From positions 1 to 64,000 of the forward strand of contig JAGANU010000009.1 in NCBI GenBank assembly GCA_017624085.1: a DNA stretch of 64,000 nt, in the 5' to 3' direction. A program made the position numbers and the translations under genes. The notes under the pieces are model-generated. The model worked only from the letters and a program-made list of their open reading frames with translations. It was not told where the DNA came from and did not search any database. This document shows positions 38,701 through 46,452 of this stretch, piece after piece; the first letter of the stretch is position 1, and each line of letters opens with the position of its first letter. The DNA is from Coprococcus sp. GTDB lineage: Bacteria; Bacillota_A; Clostridia; Lachnospirales; Lachnospiraceae.

Positions 38701-41700
38701 TCTCTTTCCATCCTGATTATCCTTATCATCCCATGTCTTTACTACCTGAACACTGGTCTTTTTAGGTGAGTAGCTGTTCTTAATATTATAGCCCTCTATG
38801 TCGGTAGTATACTCCGGTACAGTATCCTCTGTAATAGAATACTTTATCTCCTTACCAGCTTCATACTTTGGAAGATTCTTGAAGCTGTACTGCCAATTGT
38901 CTGAAGCCGTTACTGTCTTGCTGTCAATCTTCACAGTATTTGCATACAGATTTACAACAATACTGTCAGGTCTCTTGTTATCCTGATTTTCGGCATCATC
39001 CCATGTTTTTGTTCCGGACACTTCAACTGTCTCAGGTGTATGAGCATTGGTTATATTGTATCCGCTGTATGATGCTGTATATCCGTCTATCGGGTCTTCC
39101 TTTACTGAGTATACGATCTTGTTTCCTTCAGCATCAAACTTTGGAAGATCTGTAAAGGAGTACTTCCAATTATCTGCCGCTGTTACTGTCCTGTAATCCT
39201 TCTTAACACCATTTTCATAAAGTCTAACAACTATGGATGTAGGTCTGATGCCATCATTGTCATTTGAATCAGACCATGTCTTTGTACCTGATACTGATAC
39301 AAGGGCTGTATAGCTATTAATAACGGTTACAAGGGCTGTTTTATCTGCCTCAACGGAAGTTGTTGCATCAGCTGCAGATGTACTTGTGTCAACCTTGTAT
39401 GTCACTGTATACTCATAGCCGTCAATTGCGGCACCCGTCTCAGTTACTGTGTAAGTACCAAGTGGTGCATTGTCTATTATGATGCTTCCTGCCGTAAACT
39501 CATCATATGTAAATGTAGTCTTTCCGGTATATTCAGCAGGTCCGCTTACAGTAAATGTAATAGCCTTCTTCTGCTCAGCTGTAAGAAGTGTGTCATTCAT
39601 ATCCCCTGCAAACAGCTTTGTAATCTGAAGCTTACCGGTCTTTACCGTATTTGTAACCTTGGCAGCTGTAACAACACCTTCTTCATTCTTTGTAAGCGTT
39701 ACTTCACCGGTATAGTTAGCAACCGCGGATTCAACTACAGTGTAATTGATGATATTTCCGTCAGCATCCTTCTTATCAAGATCCGTAAATGTTCCGCTCC
39801 AGTTATTGGTGCTGTTTAGAACAAGCTCCTTACCGGAAACCTTTGTAACAGAATTATCTGACCCAATAATAGCAAGTGATACTGTGATACTGTCAGGTCT
39901 TACTCCTGCTGCATTGTCACTGTCTGACCACACCTTTTCTACCGGTATGTCAATCTTGCTTTCGACTACCTTTGTGTTCTTGTTTGTAACAGTAATCACA
40001 CCGTTTACTATACCATTTCCGGATATAGTTGTTGTATAATCCGCATCCGAGAAATCCTCTTCAACAAAATAGTAGAGATAATTGTTCTCAGCATCAGCTA
40101 CATCAAGAGTAAGCTCATCACTTGTCCAGTTATTATCCTTTCCGAGAACTACGGTCTTTACTAGCTTGTCAGTAGTCTTATCATAAGAAGATGGATTTGT
40201 TGATGCATAAATGTTAACCGTAATACTATCAACAGGAATATCCTTAAGGGCATTGCCCTCTGCATCCTTCCACGCCTTCTTTACTGTTATCTTTCTATTC
40301 TCAGGCTTATTGCTTACAGGAAGAGTGTAATCATGTGTACCTGATTCAACAAGCACAATATCAGACACATCCCCACTTGATATCTCAGCCGGCTTATTAC
40401 CTTTTATGGATGATGTGATATTGCTCTTGTATATATATATAGGGTTTGTAAGCTTTGCATATCCCTCAGGAGCTTCAACCTCAACAAGCTTATAATAGAA
40501 GTTGTAATAGAGGCTCAAAAGATCAAGTCTACCTTCATCGTTTGTAACACGCTCCTCATTTGCTCCAGGTACCATAAGCTGCCACTCGGTATTGCCAGGA
40601 TCCGTAGGATCTCCATATCTATAGAGAGCAAACTTAGCACCCGCAAGCTTAATTCCTGTCATTATGGCATCCGTCTTAATGATTGACAGATTGTACTGCT
40701 TCGTATCAGTACCCATTGAGGAATCCTGGTCCTTAATGCTTGTATTTGTTGATGATGAATCAGCTGAGCTTGTTGAGCCGAGAATACCAACACTATTCTT
40801 AACCGTTGCTGTAAGCCTTCCTGTGTATACAAGTGTATATGTATATACAAGAGTAAGCTTAACCTCATCCGGCATTGTAAGGGTAAGTGTTGACAGCTTC
40901 GATGCTGTGTCATCAATATATGTATAGCTGTAGAGACTTGAAGGAACCTCATCTCCTGTCTCAGTATAGTAAAGCTTTAATGAGCCATCCTTAATAAATA
41001 CATTTTTTACTGATGAAGCACCGCTATAATCATACTTGTCCACAACTGTAATAAATCCTGTTGTTCCAAGGGCTTCGCCCTTTTCATTGATATGGACAGT
41101 ATACTCTATGCTGTTCGTATCATCATTATATACTCCGGCGGACTTTGAAATGTTTGGTCCAGTTACTGTAACAGAAGCACTGTCTGTTCCGATCTTTGTA
41201 GATCCGTTACTTCTTGTAACAGTTGCAGTACAGTTATTCTCAAATACCTTATCAGTGCCTCCAACTACCTGAGAAAGATCCTCTGTAGCCTTTACTGCAT
41301 AGTAAATCTCAAGCTTAACATTGTCTGACCAGAAGTACAGATTGTTAAATGTGAAGCTAAGCTTATTTCCGGTGTAGGAGAAATTCTCAATGAAGTTGCT
41401 GGCACCGGACTGCGCTGTGTTTTTGTTTCCTGCATAGTATGTCGTAATGAACATACCATTACATCTCTCGCCGCCTGTAACAGGTGCAGAATGTGTATCG
41501 AAATATGTGCTGTCAAATTCAGTTCCTTCCGGAAGTGTATCTACAATAGATACTGTATCTCCATTTCCAAAAGCAAAATCTTCATTAATTACAAGCTTAT
41601 ATATAAATACATTTCCGGCCTTGTCGTAGCCTACAATACTATTCTTCTCATCTGAGCCATTTGTGTAGCTGTACTTGCCAAGCACCTTACCGTTTGTAAT

Positions 41701-44190
41701 ACCGGATACGGTTGTGGAATCGCTGTCACTCTTTGATGAGCCGTTAACTGTAAGTGTACCGGTATTAGTAGCTGTATATTGGGTCTCTGAGCTTACAGTC
41801 GTATCGTACGTTACATCCAAATTCAGAGGATCTGATCCACTACTTACAACATCCTTTAGGAAGGTAACCTTATAGCCGGTTATAAATACATTCTCCCCTG
41901 TCGGAATGGTTGATGAATCCTCTGTCTCCTGCTCCGGGTGATAATATGTATTACTGTAATCTGCATAAATATATGAAACCTTATAATCCACTCCCTTTGT
42001 CAGTCCACCTACCACCAGGCTGTCAATCTGTGATACCAGGAAGTAGTGACGAGGTTTTTCACCAGCTGAAACAGCAACCTTATCTGCATATGTATCGCCT
42101 GCTGAAAGCTTGCTAATGCCATAAATACGTGATTTCCATGAAAGCGTGTAGTCACTCTCATTCTCAACTGAATGAACAAATGTTTTTTCAATTACATCAG
42201 CTTCAATCACTACAGTGGCATCAGCCTTTTCAGTACGTCCATCTTTTCCAACTGTAACTTCATTATAATATGTATCTCCAAGAGCACCCTTATCAGAAGA
42301 ATCTGTTGTATATACAAGAACAACCTTGGATTTATTGTCTGTTACCTCGATCTTGTTTGCTCCATCAGAAAGGTAGAGTGTATCACCTTCAAGTACAAAA
42401 CTTGCAGGAAGTGTAATCTTGCTGCCGCTTGCTACATCATTTACAGCTACATCGCACATCTTTGTATCTGAAAGCTCTACATTATTCTTTTTCAAAATAT
42501 CTGATACAGCTACACCTGTAAGATCCTTCTTCTTGTCAATGTTTATTGTAATGGTCCAGGTAATGGTATTCTCGTCAGCAGAAAGTACACCTCCCTTGCT
42601 TATTGTAGGAAGCGGTGAACCTGAATTGTACCAAACAGAGTTATCTGATACATCGTCATCTGTATTTGTACTATCTGAAACAGCTACACTATTCTTATTA
42701 TTGATCTCAAGTGAGCCTATGCCATCCGATATGTCAGAGATGACAACATCATAAGTAATAACATATGTATCCCCTGCAGCCAGCTCCGGAAGTGTACCGC
42801 TTACTGCGGTATCTCCATTTCCCACATTGCCGGCAGCGCCGCTTACGTAATTCTGTGAGGTTAAGTCCTGTGTAGTCCAGTCGCTCTTTCTGAGAGAACA
42901 CTTTACATTCTCAATTGTTCTTATAGCGTTTGAACCAAGCTTGCTGTCAAGGGCATTTGACAGCTTGTCCGACAGAGTAATATCTCCATCACTTCCGTAC
43001 TGACTGCTAACCTCAATAGAGTAGGTGAATACAACCTTGTTGCTGTCCTCATATGCCTTCCTGTCACTATTTGATTTCTTTACAGAAATATCAGTAGCAT
43101 TATCATCAACATACTTATAGTATTTGTTTGTTTGATCCGTATCGCTTATATCTTCATTGTAGGCCTTGGCAATGTTGTTCTGAGTGAGTTCCACAACATC
43201 CTGACCAAGGTCATCTATCTTACTCTTAACCGTATATGTAATAGAGTACGACTCTCTTGATTTCATTTGAGGCAGTGTTCCTGACATAGAGCCTGATGCA
43301 CTGTCATATGTAATAAGTGATGTCGCATCTGAACCATCCGGTGCAGTAACCTTTATGTCACTTAATATAGAAGAAACTCCGTCTATATTATTTGATACAA
43401 CATCGGTAAATGTAATATCCTTTCCGTCTGTTCCGTGTGGTGAAGTGACAGAAACCGTATAATCAAAATATATATAGCCATCCATAGGATCTGTAACACG
43501 ACCCTCTGACGCAGTCTTCTGAACATCAACATCCGGCTTGAAATCTACAGGAACTGTTACAACAACACTGCTTGAAAAACGATTCTCTACCTCGTTCTTG
43601 TCGTTGTACTTTGACAGATCCATATCAATCCATGCCTGGAAGTAGGCATTGAGCTCTGCGCCCCCCTCCACTGATTCATAAAAGATTGTTGCTGTGAGCA
43701 CTCCGTCTATAACGGAATACTTTCCAATCTTATTGCCGGTTCCATCATTTATATCCTTATCAATTATGTTCTCATGAAACTTTATTGCGTCCGGCATCTG
43801 ATATGTAAACACCGCATCCTGCTGGGAGCTTACAATCTGATTTACGATATCCTCAGGGAATACAATGTCCATAGCCATCTGTATGCTGACTGCCGGCTTG
43901 TTCGGATCGCTAGGATCAACAGGAAGCTTTGTAACCGCCCCCGGCTTCGATGAACCGTAAATATTATTCTCCCCATCAGCAATCGTTGCTCCGGTTATGT
44001 AATCTTCAAGATTACCCACAACCGCACCAACCTCGGAAAGCACTGCTGTAGCATCAGACATGCTGGCATATATGTCGCTACCTCTGGCCTCCGAAGCACT
44101 TGACCAGCTAAAGCTTGATGGTGATACAAGAGTTGTAACCATCAGCACAGCCAGTAACAAGGCTATAACCTTTTTTGTTGTTCTTGACAT
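32734..44190 (-). CDS. Giant CnaB-repeat surface adhesin with sortase-type anchor
   Basis: A 3,818-residue secreted protein. Order: signal peptide (about 1-34); a long N-terminal region of DUF11/isopeptide-like beta-domains (to about 1160); a SpaA-like domain (about 1163-1290); two diverged CnaB domains (about 1294-1515); a further pilin-type domain (about 1515-1630); 19 CnaB repeats (about 1630-3436); two or three SpaA-like domains (about 3440-3750); a Thr/Glu-rich linker; YPVTGD in place of LPxTG (about 3776); a membrane helix; and the tail KKRRDREQSN. The second ATG is preferred, with GAGG 8 bases upstream. It is probably linked covalently to the cell wall and works in adhesion. Its ligand is unknown, and no sortase gene is nearby. 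Confidence 0.9.
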   Translation of the reverse strand: MSRTTKKVIALLLAVLMVTTLVSPSSFSWSSASEARGSDIYASMSDATAVLSEVGAVVGNLEDYITGATIADGENNIYGSSKPGAVTKLPVDPSDPNKPAVSIQMAMDIVFPEDIVNQIVSSQQDAVFTYQMPDAIKFHENIIDKDINDGTGNKIGKYSVIDGVLTATIFYESVEGGAELNAYFQAWIDMDLSKYNDKNEVENRFSSSVVVTVPVDFKPDVDVQKTASEGRVTDPMDGYIYFDYTVSVTSPHGTDGKDITFTDVVSNNIDGVSSILSDIKVTAPDGSDATSLITYDSASGSMSGTLPQMKSRESYSITYTVKSKIDDLGQDVVELTQNNIAKAYNEDISDTDQTNKYYKYVDDNATDISVKKSNSDRKAYEDSNKVVFTYSIEVSSQYGSDGDITLSDKLSNALDSKLGSNAIRTIENVKCSLRKSDWTTQDLTSQNYVSGAAGNVGNGDTAVSGTLPELAAGDTYVITYDVVISDISDGIGSLEINNKNSVAVSDSTNTDDDVSDNSVWYNSGSPLPTISKGGVLSADENTITWTITINIDKKKDLTGVAVSDILKKNNVELSDTKMCDVAVNDVASGSKITLPASFVLEGDTLYLSDGANKIEVTDNKSKVVLVYTTDSSDKGALGDTYYNEVTVGKDGRTEKADATVVIEADVIEKTFVHSVENESDYTLSWKSRIYGISKLSAGDTYADKVAVSAGEKPRHYFLVSQIDSLVVGGLTKGVDYKVSYIYADYSNTYYHPEQETEDSSTIPTGENVFITGYKVTFLKDVVSSGSDPLNLDVTYDTTVSSETQYTATNTGTLTVNGSSKSDSDSTTVSGITNGKVLGKYSYTNGSDEKNSIVGYDKAGNVFIYKLVINEDFAFGNGDTVSIVDTLPEGTEFDSTYFDTHSAPVTGGERCNGMFITTYYAGNKNTAQSGASNFIENFSYTGNKLSFTFNNLYFWSDNVKLEIYYAVKATEDLSQVVGGTDKVFENNCTATVTRSNGSTKIGTDSASVTVTGPNISKSAGVYNDDTNSIEYTVHINEKGEALGTTGFITVVDKYDYSGASSVKNVFIKDGSLKLYYTETGDEVPSSLYSYTYIDDTASKLSTLTLTMPDEVKLTLVYTYTLVYTGRLTATVKNSVGILGSTSSADSSSTNTSIKDQDSSMGTDTKQYNLSIIKTDAIMTGIKLAGAKFALYRYGDPTDPGNTEWQLMVPGANEERVTNDEGRLDLLSLYYNFYYKLVEVEAPEGYAKLTNPIYIYKSNITSSIKGNKPAEISSGDVSDIVLVESGTHDYTLPVSNKPENRKITVKKAWKDAEGNALKDIPVDSITVNIYASTNPSSYDKTTDKLVKTVVLGKDNNWTSDELTLDVADAENNYLYYFVEEDFSDADYTTTISGNGIVNGVITVTNKNTKVVESKIDIPVEKVWSDSDNAAGVRPDSITVSLAIIGSDNSVTKVSGKELVLNSTNNWSGTFTDLDKKDADGNIINYTVVESAVANYTGEVTLTKNEEGVVTAAKVTNTVKTGKLQITKLFAGDMNDTLLTAEQKKAITFTVSGPAEYTGKTTFTYDEFTAGSIIIDNAPLGTYTVTETGAAIDGYEYTVTYKVDTSTSAADATTSVEADKTALVTVINSYTALVSVSGTKTWSDSNDNDGIRPTSIVVRLYENGVKKDYRTVTAADNWKYSFTDLPKFDAEGNKIVYSVKEDPIDGYTASYSGYNITNAHTPETVEVSGTKTWDDAENQDNKRPDSIVVNLYANTVKIDSKTVTASDNWQYSFKNLPKYEAGKEIKYSITEDTVPEYTTDIEGYNIKNSYSPKKTSVQVVKTWDDKDNQDGKRPASVKVQLLADGTPVADSEVTLEEANNWTHTWTGLDINKSGNKIAYTVEETGSVSPYTSVVTGSMSTGFTVTNSYTPETTTISGSKLWNDSDNQDGKRPSSITVNLLKNGTKIDSKTVTAADDWKFEFDNLPKYEAGTLITYSIAESTTETYAQYYTSSVSVGTNGEYLITNTYIPEKTSVSGTKVWDDGNNQDGKRPSEITVNLLADGVKVDSKNVKDTDNWQFTFDNLPKYKNGVQIVYTVTENPVKDYATSVDGYTITNKYEPLKTNISVSKIWDDADNQDGKRPASVKAALYADTVLVAGSEVTLNEDNSWKYTWKDLPKMKNGNVIEYSVKETSVDTAYTPSVTGDMANGFVITNSYTPETTSVSGTKVWDDGKNQDGKRPSSITVKLLADNVAVDSKVVTEADNWSFSFTKLPKYKNGNAIVYTVSEEAIKYYSADISGTAADGFTITNKYSPAETSVSVVKVWDDANNQDGIRPDSVKVLLLADGTPVADSEVTLDAANNWSHTWSKLAKMNNGTEIVYSVEETSSATGYTDAVSGNMTDGFTVTNTHVPETVRVGITKLWDDANNQDGIRPDSVTINLLADDVLVDSKNVSEADNWSASFDNLPKYKAGKAIVYTVTENPVAGYTCDVTGSVAGGFKVTNKHITEKTSVSGNKVWDDSNNQDNVRPSYITVYLFADGVKTDSKKVTEADGWLFTFDNLPKYNNGNLIVYTVLEDSVNNYSTDIRKAVDGTFTITNSYTPGKTSISVVKEWDDADNQDGKRPTSVTVQLLSDGIPVTGSEVTLDAANNWTYTWTELDINKAGNKITYTVEETGTISPYTSNVTGSMSAGYTITNSYVPETTQIAGVKSWDDAGNQDGKRPSDITVNLLADGKKVDSVTVTEADAWSFSFNRLPKYKNGNIIKYSVSEEAVSEYTTDISGNAADGFTIKNSHTPEKTSVSGKKIWDDANNQDRKRPDSITVNLLADGVKVDSVSVSAADNWSFVFDNLDKYNNGQLIAYTVSEESILEYTADIKGDVSTGFTITNSYAPGKTSVSVTKVWNDAGNQDGLRPNSVKAELYADGVVVANSEITLDASNSWSYTWSDLDEMKDGQTIKYTVKETTVVSKYDSEVTGNMADGFVITNRHTPERTQISGSKVWNDANNQDNKRPSLITVFLFADGVMVDSRTVTAADGWKFKFTNLDKYNNGKLIVYTIKEANVADYTADITVNANSEYTITNTYLPGKTSVSVMKSWDDANNQDGKRPKSIKVTLLADGVDVDNSEIELNAANQWSYTWTDLDEMKSGVAIKYSVKESGIPKDYTSLVTGNMTDGFVITNKYEPEVVSVSGSKIWNDANNQDNKRPDSITVNLLADGVAVDSAIVTAADGWVYTFSNLPKYKNGVEIKYTVSEEPVNEYQTDIEDYTITNTYTPGKTSVSVLKVWDDNGNNDGKRPSSITVDLYADGVLVSGSRATLSEANSWYHEWKNLDKMKAGKDIVYTVAESDSISGYSAVITGSQSQGFVITNTHENEKVSVSGEKTWVDEDNKDNVRPDSITVNLLADGVIVDRVIVTSADDWKYSFKNLDKYSNGKAIKYTISEEAVAGYVTAIDGYDITNTYIFGNIRFIKHGYYKESCADNPEETIPLSGVEFTLYKASDKAFAHPVAKAKSVKGIVTFDKLPIGKYVVKETKTVGSYIPSDEVYTVDVTEESASTYAKLNKVKNNTIINDMPRSDIKLLKVSEEDNDVTLPDSVYGLFKMDKNGKEVLVAKKKTDKNGVLEFDGIFLDTEYTIKELQAPDGCYVSESPISISFTKNENGDVIVASFDGGFNTESGQVTATVDENGNITWLEPSVRYSFEKVDEDGSPVKGATLRIMSEDGDVIDEWITDGKIHEVNRVLVVGKTYILRETKAPKGYELAEDITFTVSDEKVAAGEDIVVTITMIDEKSTTETTTEITTENTTEGEGYPVTGDDIPVVPIAIAFVLCLGGCGFIVIYKKRRDREQSN
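33882..34716 (-). repeat. CnaB repeats 17-19 (classes A, B, A)
   Basis: The last three of 19 CnaB repeats. The class order ABA breaks the eight-domain pattern of the two preceding blocks. Repeat 19 is followed by the SpaA-like region starting IRFIKHGYYKE. Confidence 0.75.
34717..37023 (-). repeat. CnaB super-repeat block 2: repeats 9-16 (AABAABAB)
   Basis: Eight CnaB domains, 769 residues. Class A domains open with a VSGxKxW form and have VDSxxVTxADxW. Class B domains lack the Gly, have SEVTL and a W-x-x-x-W pair. The order AABAABAB equals that of block 1. Repeat 11 resembles repeat 3 and repeat 14 resembles repeat 6, each at a distance of eight. Confidence 0.75.
37024..39300 (-). repeat. 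CnaB super-repeat block 1: repeats 1-8 (AABAABAB)
   Basis: Eight CnaB domains, 759 residues, in class order AABAABAB. Each domain is about 90-98 residues with W(D/N/S)D near the start and an ITN-type ending. DNA of matching domains has drifted noticeably, so the duplication is old or under selection for divergence. Confidence 0.75.
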
Positions 44191-44237
44191 ACCCATTACC
44201 TCTCTTTCTTGTATAATTAAGTCTCTAAAACTAATAA

Positions 44238-44281
44238 ATTATAGCATAACACATAGTAATTGTAAACATTTTGTGAACATT
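44238..44281 (-). promoter_or_regulatory. Strong promoter of the giant adhesin with tandem repeat at -35
   Basis: Minus-strand TTTACA (44261-44266), 17 bases, then TATAAT (44238-44243) with an extended TGC. Two adjoining 11-base direct repeats (44260-44270 and 44271-44281, one mismatch) cover the -35 and the bases before it, a possible operator. Confidence 0.75.
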
Positions 44282-44298
44282 TGCGTAATATTTTGTAT

Positions 44299-44314
44299 AA
44301 ATCTTGCAAGATTT
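44299..44314. promoter_or_regulatory. 16-bp perfect palindrome upstream of the adhesin promoter
   Basis: AAATCTTGCAAGATTT lies between the gpsA stop and the adhesin promoter. It has no loop, so it is a poor hairpin and a better candidate for a dimeric regulator site. Confidence 0.4.
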
Positions 44315-44321
44315 CCTAATT

Positions 44322-45311
44322 CTACAGTTCACTTTTCCTGTCCCTGTTAAGGAGCTCTGTCAAAGCTTCCTTCGCTGTAAGTCCATTAAACAGCACATTG
44401 TTAACTGCCTCAACTATTGGCATATCCACATTATACTTTTTTGCAAGAGCCAGCGTTGCCTTTGCAGAATAAACGCCCTCAACAATCATCTTCACCTCAT
44501 TCATTGCTTCCTCATAGGTTTTCCCCTGACCTATAAGATATCCGGCATTTCTGTTTCGGCTATGCTTCGATGTACATGTAACTATAAGATCTCCCATTCC
44601 GGACAGTCCGGCAAGAGTCTTCACATCGGCGCCCATAGCAAGTCCAAGTCTTAATATCTCAGCCATTCCCCTTGTAATCAGCGCTGCCTTTGTATTATCT
44701 CCGAGTCCAAGTCCATCTGATATGCCGGCGGCAAGAGCAATCACATTCTTCACCGAACCACCAAGCTCTATTCCGGTTACATCAGTGCTTGTGTACACTC
44801 TGAAGAAATCATTCATAAATGTATTCTGTATGAGTTTTGAAATCTCAAGGCTCTGTGCTCCGGCAACAACTGTTGTGGGAATTCCTCTTCCAACCTCCTC
44901 AGCATGGGAAGGACCTGACAAAACGGCAACCTCCGCATTAGGGATTTCCTCTTTTATTATCTCTACAAGTGTATTAAGCGTAGACTCCTCAATTCCTTTA
45001 CTGACATTGACTATAAGCTGCTTGTCCGCAACAAGGGGCGCTATACTTTTTGCTGTACTTCTGACAAAAGGAGAAGGCACAGCACACACAATCATATCCT
45101 GATTTAAAACAGCCAGGGATACGTCTGTTGTGTACTCAATACTTGTGTTCAATATAACCCCCGGAAGTCTGTCTCGTTGCTCATGATATTCCTTAAGCAT
45201 GGCAACTTCCTTTTCATCTATGGACCAGACAATCACCTTGTGTCCATTTCCGGCTAGCAAATTCGCAAGAGCAGAGCCCCAGCCACCGGCTCCAAGTACT
45301 CCTATTTTCAT
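44322..45311 (-). CDS. gpsA: Glycerol-3-phosphate dehydrogenase [NAD(P)+]
   Basis: A 329-residue cytoplasmic enzyme that reduces dihydroxyacetone phosphate to sn-glycerol 3-phosphate, the backbone of phospholipids. Motifs: KIGVLGAGGWGSALANLL for the nucleotide fold, NVSKGIE, LSGPSHAEEV and GGSVKNVIALAAGISDGLG (quoted in full within 20 residues). The start MKIGVLG has GGAGGAG 6 bases upstream; a TTG five codons earlier lies in the ribosome site. It normally follows plsY, but here a 480-base gap with a terminator and its own promoter separates them. Confidence 0.96.
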   Translation of the reverse strand: MKIGVLGAGGWGSALANLLAGNGHKVIVWSIDEKEVAMLKEYHEQRDRLPGVILNTSIEYTTDVSLAVLNQDMIVCAVPSPFVRSTAKSIAPLVADKQLIVNVSKGIEESTLNTLVEIIKEEIPNAEVAVLSGPSHAEEVGRGIPTTVVAGAQSLEISKLIQNTFMNDFFRVYTSTDVTGIELGGSVKNVIALAAGISDGLGLGDNTKAALITRGMAEILRLGLAMGADVKTLAGLSGMGDLIVTCTSKHSRNRNAGYLIGQGKTYEEAMNEVKMIVEGVYSAKATLALAKKYNVDMPIVEAVNNVLFNGLTAKEALTELLNRDRKSEL

Positions 45312-45348
45312 TAAAAACTCCTCCAAAATTTAATACATAACTATAAAT

Positions 45349-45377
45349 ATTTTACATCTTTTTGTGCATTTTGGCAA
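45349..45377 (-). promoter_or_regulatory. Promoter of gpsA
   Basis: Minus-strand TTGCCA (45372-45377), 17 bases, then TAAAAT (45349-45354). Confidence 0.6.
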
Positions 45378-45463
45378 TGTGCACACATGAAATTATGTTA
45401 ATAAAAAGCATGATTTTGTATAGAATTCCCGTCCATGCTTCTTAAATCCTTGCATTTGTCAAT

Positions 45464-45565
45464 TTATATGCTTTGAATGTTTACATAATTATGCATCACA
45501 TAATATTTATCACATATTTTTTCTCTCAACTGTTTCCCACATAATATGAACTTACACCACTTCAT
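45464..45565 (-). CDS. Possible 33-residue peptide
   Basis: A short frame that begins MKWCKFILCGK and has three Cys and many Lys. Its ATG overlaps by one base (TGATG) the stop of a 16-codon frame (45565-45615), which has GAGG 8 bases before its ATG. A hairpin with AAGCATG arms followed by TTTTT lies downstream. I do not recognise it, and it may be chance. Confidence 0.2.
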   Translation of the reverse strand: MKWCKFILCGKQLREKICDKYYVMHNYVNIQSI

Positions 45566-45710
45566 CACACTTCTACTCTCTTGTTTCTATCATCGACAGG
45601 CGGATTCCTACTCATTATTATATCCTCGGCATCCCGTCTGTAGTAAAAATGTCAATTGGACATCATATCGAAATTTCGCAAGCATAATATCTGCATAACG
45701 GCTTATTGTG

Positions 45711-45753
45711 AAAAAAAAAGCAGCTATTACAAAACTTGTAATAGCTGCCGCTT
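45711..45753 (-). terminator. Terminator after plsY
   Basis: A 13-bp stem (GCAGCTATTACAA and complement) with a 3-base loop and nine T on the minus strand. Confidence 0.9.
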
Positions 45754-45794
45754 TTTATACTCATATCATTGCGAAATCATATGTTGGTGTATCG

Positions 45795-46451
45795 TCACTT
45801 CTTTGAACCAAAGGATAATTTATTCTCTGTTCCCGCTATAAGCCTGCTGATATTCTGCCTATGTCTGAATACTGCCATAGCTGCAATTATACCTGACATT
45901 ATAATTCCTTCAATCATCATTGCCTTTGATGTGAAATCATAATCCCCTCTAATGGCAAATACAGTGTAAAGTACAAAGAATCCAATCATAATTGTAATAG
46001 AACCAACAGATACATATTTTGTCACCGCCACACTGACAATAAATGCAACAAGAAGTATTACAACTAATCTCCAATCCCAAAGACCAATTATCATTCCACT
46101 GCCTGCAGCAATTCCTTTTCCTCCCTTGAACTGCATGTAAAATGGAAAATTATGTCCAAGAACAACTCCAAGTCCAGTGTATAATACAAATGTATATATA
46201 TTACCTATGCCCATCTGTCCAAGTATAATATGTGTAAGTGAGCATGCTATTATTCCTTTCAGGAAATCACCCAAAAAAACAATAAGACCTGCCTTTTTAC
46301 CAAGCACTCTAAGGGCATTTGTTGTTCCTGAATTTCCGCTTCCGTGTTCTCTTATATCAACGCCTTTCAGTTTTCCATAAATATATGCCGTCTGGATAAG
46401 GCCAGCTCCATATCCTCCAACTAAACATATCGCTCTTATTAGAATATCCAT
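45795..46451 (-). CDS. plsY: Acyl-phosphate:glycerol-3-phosphate acyltransferase
   Basis: A 218-residue membrane enzyme that puts the first acyl chain on glycerol 3-phosphate. Conserved loops are visible: DIREHGSGNSGTTNALRVLG, GHNFPFYMQFKGGKGIA and a later Ser/Gly-rich loop between helices. Five to seven membrane helices are predicted. Its ATG is one base after the der stop. GpsA, encoded beyond the next gap, makes its substrate. Confidence 0.95.
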   Translation of the reverse strand: MDILIRAICLVGGYGAGLIQTAYIYGKLKGVDIREHGSGNSGTTNALRVLGKKAGLIVFLGDFLKGIIACSLTHIILGQMGIGNIYTFVLYTGLGVVLGHNFPFYMQFKGGKGIAAGSGMIIGLWDWRLVVILLVAFIVSVAVTKYVSVGSITIMIGFFVLYTVFAIRGDYDFTSKAMMIEGIIMSGIIAAMAVFRHRQNISRLIAGTENKLSFGSKK

Positions 46452-46452
46452 T

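Larger units (their letters stand above)
45312..45794. other. Intergenic region between gpsA and plsY
   Basis: This 483-base gap holds the gpsA promoter (45349-45377), an inverted repeat with AAGCATG arms (45406-45440), two tiny minus-strand reading frames (45464-45615), a 19-base motif shared with 21785-21803 (at 45690-45708), and the plsY terminator (45711-45753). I see no full gene in it. Confidence 0.6.

Noticed and set aside
32734..44190. Repeat region of the adhesin as an assembly artefact
   Set aside because: Repeats differ clearly at the DNA level, even between the most similar pairs, so collapse or false expansion of identical copies is unlikely.
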